Assembly: GCA_020217035.1 (NCBI GenBank)
Contig: JAIWOG010000081.1
Coordinates: 1-10,000, forward strand
Reading direction: 5' to 3'
Length of the DNA stretch: 10,000 bases
Source: Magnetospirillum sp.
GTDB taxonomy: Bacteria > Pseudomonadota > Alphaproteobacteria > Rhodospirillales > Magnetospirillaceae
The position numbers and the translations under genes were made by a program. The notes beneath the pieces are model-generated. The model saw only the letters and a program-made list of their open reading frames with translations. It was not told the origin of the DNA and did not search any database. Below are positions 9,601 through 10,000 of the stretch, piece by piece; the stretch's first letter is position 1; every line of letters starts with the position of its first letter.

Positions 9601-10000
9601 ACGCCGTGACGCTGCAACTCTACGTAGACACGCCCCGGGAAAGCCTGGGTCAGTCGCACCAGCAGGATTTCGGCTTTGTCCTTCTGCCCTTCCGTCAACA
9701 GTCGATTGACAGCGCCCTTGGGGCCGCCGGTCAGCACCAGCAATCCGTCGGACCGGGTTTCCAGGTCATGCAGGGTGACTTGTGGCGTCTCGCCGGCATC
9801 GGTTTCCAAAAAGGACTTTGACACCAGTTTCAGCAGGTTGGCGTAACCGCGTTCCGATTGGCACAGCACCACCAGCCAGTCGGGATCGGGCTTGCGGCCG
9901 TCACGGCTGGGGGCCTCGCCTTCGCGGCGAATCGCCAGTTGGCAGCCGATGATCGGCTGGATGCCGGCATCCGCGCATGACGAAGAAAATTCCAAAGCGC
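6684..10000 (-). CDS. dnaE: DNA polymerase III alpha subunit (N-terminus beyond right edge)
   Basis: This is the replicative polymerase subunit of the chromosomal holoenzyme. The window holds 1104 codons; the first complete ones read ALEFSSSCADAG, internal to the N-terminal PHP domain, so the true start lies beyond 10000. The catalytic aspartates are in PDFDIDFC (8895-8918) and in KFDFLGLKTL (Asp codon at 8445-8447). Their spacing matches E. coli Asp401, Asp403 and Asp555 when about 40 residues are missing. PGRGSGAGS, of the palm region, and GFNKSHAACYALIAYQ are further family signatures. A probable beta-clamp binding motif, QMSLL, is encoded at 7359-7373, followed by an OB-fold (about 7045-7161) and a C-terminal domain that would contact tau. 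The length and the absence of an ImuB/ImuA context indicate the replicative DnaE1 rather than the mutagenic DnaE2. No frameshift or inserted stop is visible. Confidence 0.97.
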   Translation of the reverse strand, partial: ALEFSSSCADAGIQPIIGCQLAIRREGEAPSRDGRKPDPDWLVVLCQSERGYANLLKLVSKSFLETDAGETPQVTLHDLETRSDGLLVLTGGPKGAVNRLLTEGQKDKAEILLVRLTQAFPGRVYVELQRHGVPAEEQAEPGLVDLAYKHDVPLVATNEPFFADRGMYDAHDALICIAEGAYVSQDERRRLTPEHYFKSPAEMRALFSDLPEACDNTLVVAQRCAFMVNKRKPILPPFRMDGLTEAEVLRKKCWEGLDARLEKHVFQPGMTDAEKEAAAKPYRERIDYEIGVIEQMGFPGYFLIVSDFIQWSKAHDIPVGPGRGSGAGSAVAWALTITDLDPLRWGLLFERFLNPERVSMPDFDIDFCQDRREETIRYVQEKYGYHQVAQIITFGKLQARAVLRDVGRVLQMPYGQVDRICKMVPNNPANPVTLEQALDIEPLLKEAQDRDETVARLLDLGMKLEGLYRHASTHAAGVVIGDRSLDELVPLYRDPRSDMPVTQFNMKWVEAAGLVKFDFLGLKTLTVMVTAVKHIKKTKGLEVDLSALPLDDAPAYELLTRGDTAGVFQLESAGMRDVLRKMRPNRLEDLIAVVALYRPGPMDQIPRYIACKHGLEEPDYMHPVLESILKETFGIMVYQEQVMQIAQVLSGYSLGGADLLRRAMGKKIREEMEAQRKIFVDGAVARGVDGAQASMIFDRVAKFAEYGFNKSHAACYALIAYQTAWLKANHPAEFMAATMTYDMANTDKLNSFRQELDRLKIKLLPPDINKSQATFSVEKQADGSLAVRYALAALKNVGEGACRSIAEERDKNGPYKDLWDFARRLDTKQLNRRQMENMVRAGVFDCLDKNRGKVFKNCEGLLRYGAGEAEQRASSQMSLLGANVAPPPKLENAPDWSPHEKLSQEFDAIGFYLSAHPLDAFAKSLKRLGVLKIAELPRHLQAGGKSRVKLAGSVLAKQERTSAKGSRYAFVTASDASGMFEVTLFSEILSASRELLESGGPLLFEVDSRLEDEQLRLTCQRISSLDQEAARAAAGVRIFIRDEAPIPALVQLINKEAKGRNRVSIVTQTESREVELGLRNTISLSPGFMGALRSVSGVVEVEEI

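Noticed and set aside
6846..9821. Long plus-strand open frames (6846-8051 and 8133-9821) opposite dnaE
   Set aside because: They are mirror images of the dnaE reading frame in G+C-rich DNA, with His/Gly/Gln-rich low-quality composition and no recognisable domain; dnaE motifs are intact on the other strand.

Overview
This is a G+C-rich stretch of bacterial chromosome, almost entirely protein-coding and with no mobile elements, CRISPR arrays or RNA genes that I can see. The protein sequences (DnaE1-type polymerase III alpha, Asp-type HemB, a short DUF6898-like protein, an NdvC-like GH17 membrane enzyme) point to an alphaproteobacterium. Rhodospirillales, for example a Magnetospirillum-like organism, is my best guess; this rests on remembered family resemblance, not on a search.

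Layout, left to right. Positions 1-810 (minus strand) hold a short DUF6898-like gene, followed after 4 bases by a GT-B glycosyltransferase-like gene that starts with GTG at 623 and runs off the left edge. A 191-base AT-rich divergent region separates these from metY (1002-2294, plus; sulfhydrylation of O-acetylhomoserine). metY ends in a strong intrinsic terminator. hemB follows (2428-3435, plus; porphobilinogen synthase), and after an 11-bp hairpin comes a small secreted pentapeptide-repeat protein (3566-4057, plus; TTG start). Its end meets, tail to tail, a minus-strand pair: a 62-residue two-helix membrane protein (5852-6040) and a GH17 glycoside hydrolase/transglycosylase with a membrane C-terminus (4066-5766). 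Divergent from that pair is a 174-residue SprA-related (CJM1_0395-type) protein whose HExxH-like motif is degenerate (6163-6687, plus). It converges on, and shares its stop tetramer with, dnaE (6684 to beyond 10000, minus), which is missing only its first 40 or so residues.

The genes do not form one pathway. metY (methionine), hemB (tetrapyrrole) and dnaE (replication) are separate housekeeping functions. The glycosyltransferase and the GH17 enzyme suggest envelope or glucan metabolism but lie in different transcription units. I found no convincing undescribed multi-gene system. The points most worth a second look are the degenerate metalloprotease-like protein, the GH17/62-residue membrane pair, the edge-truncated glycosyltransferase with its coupled small gene, and a perfect dyad ahead of the pentapeptide gene.
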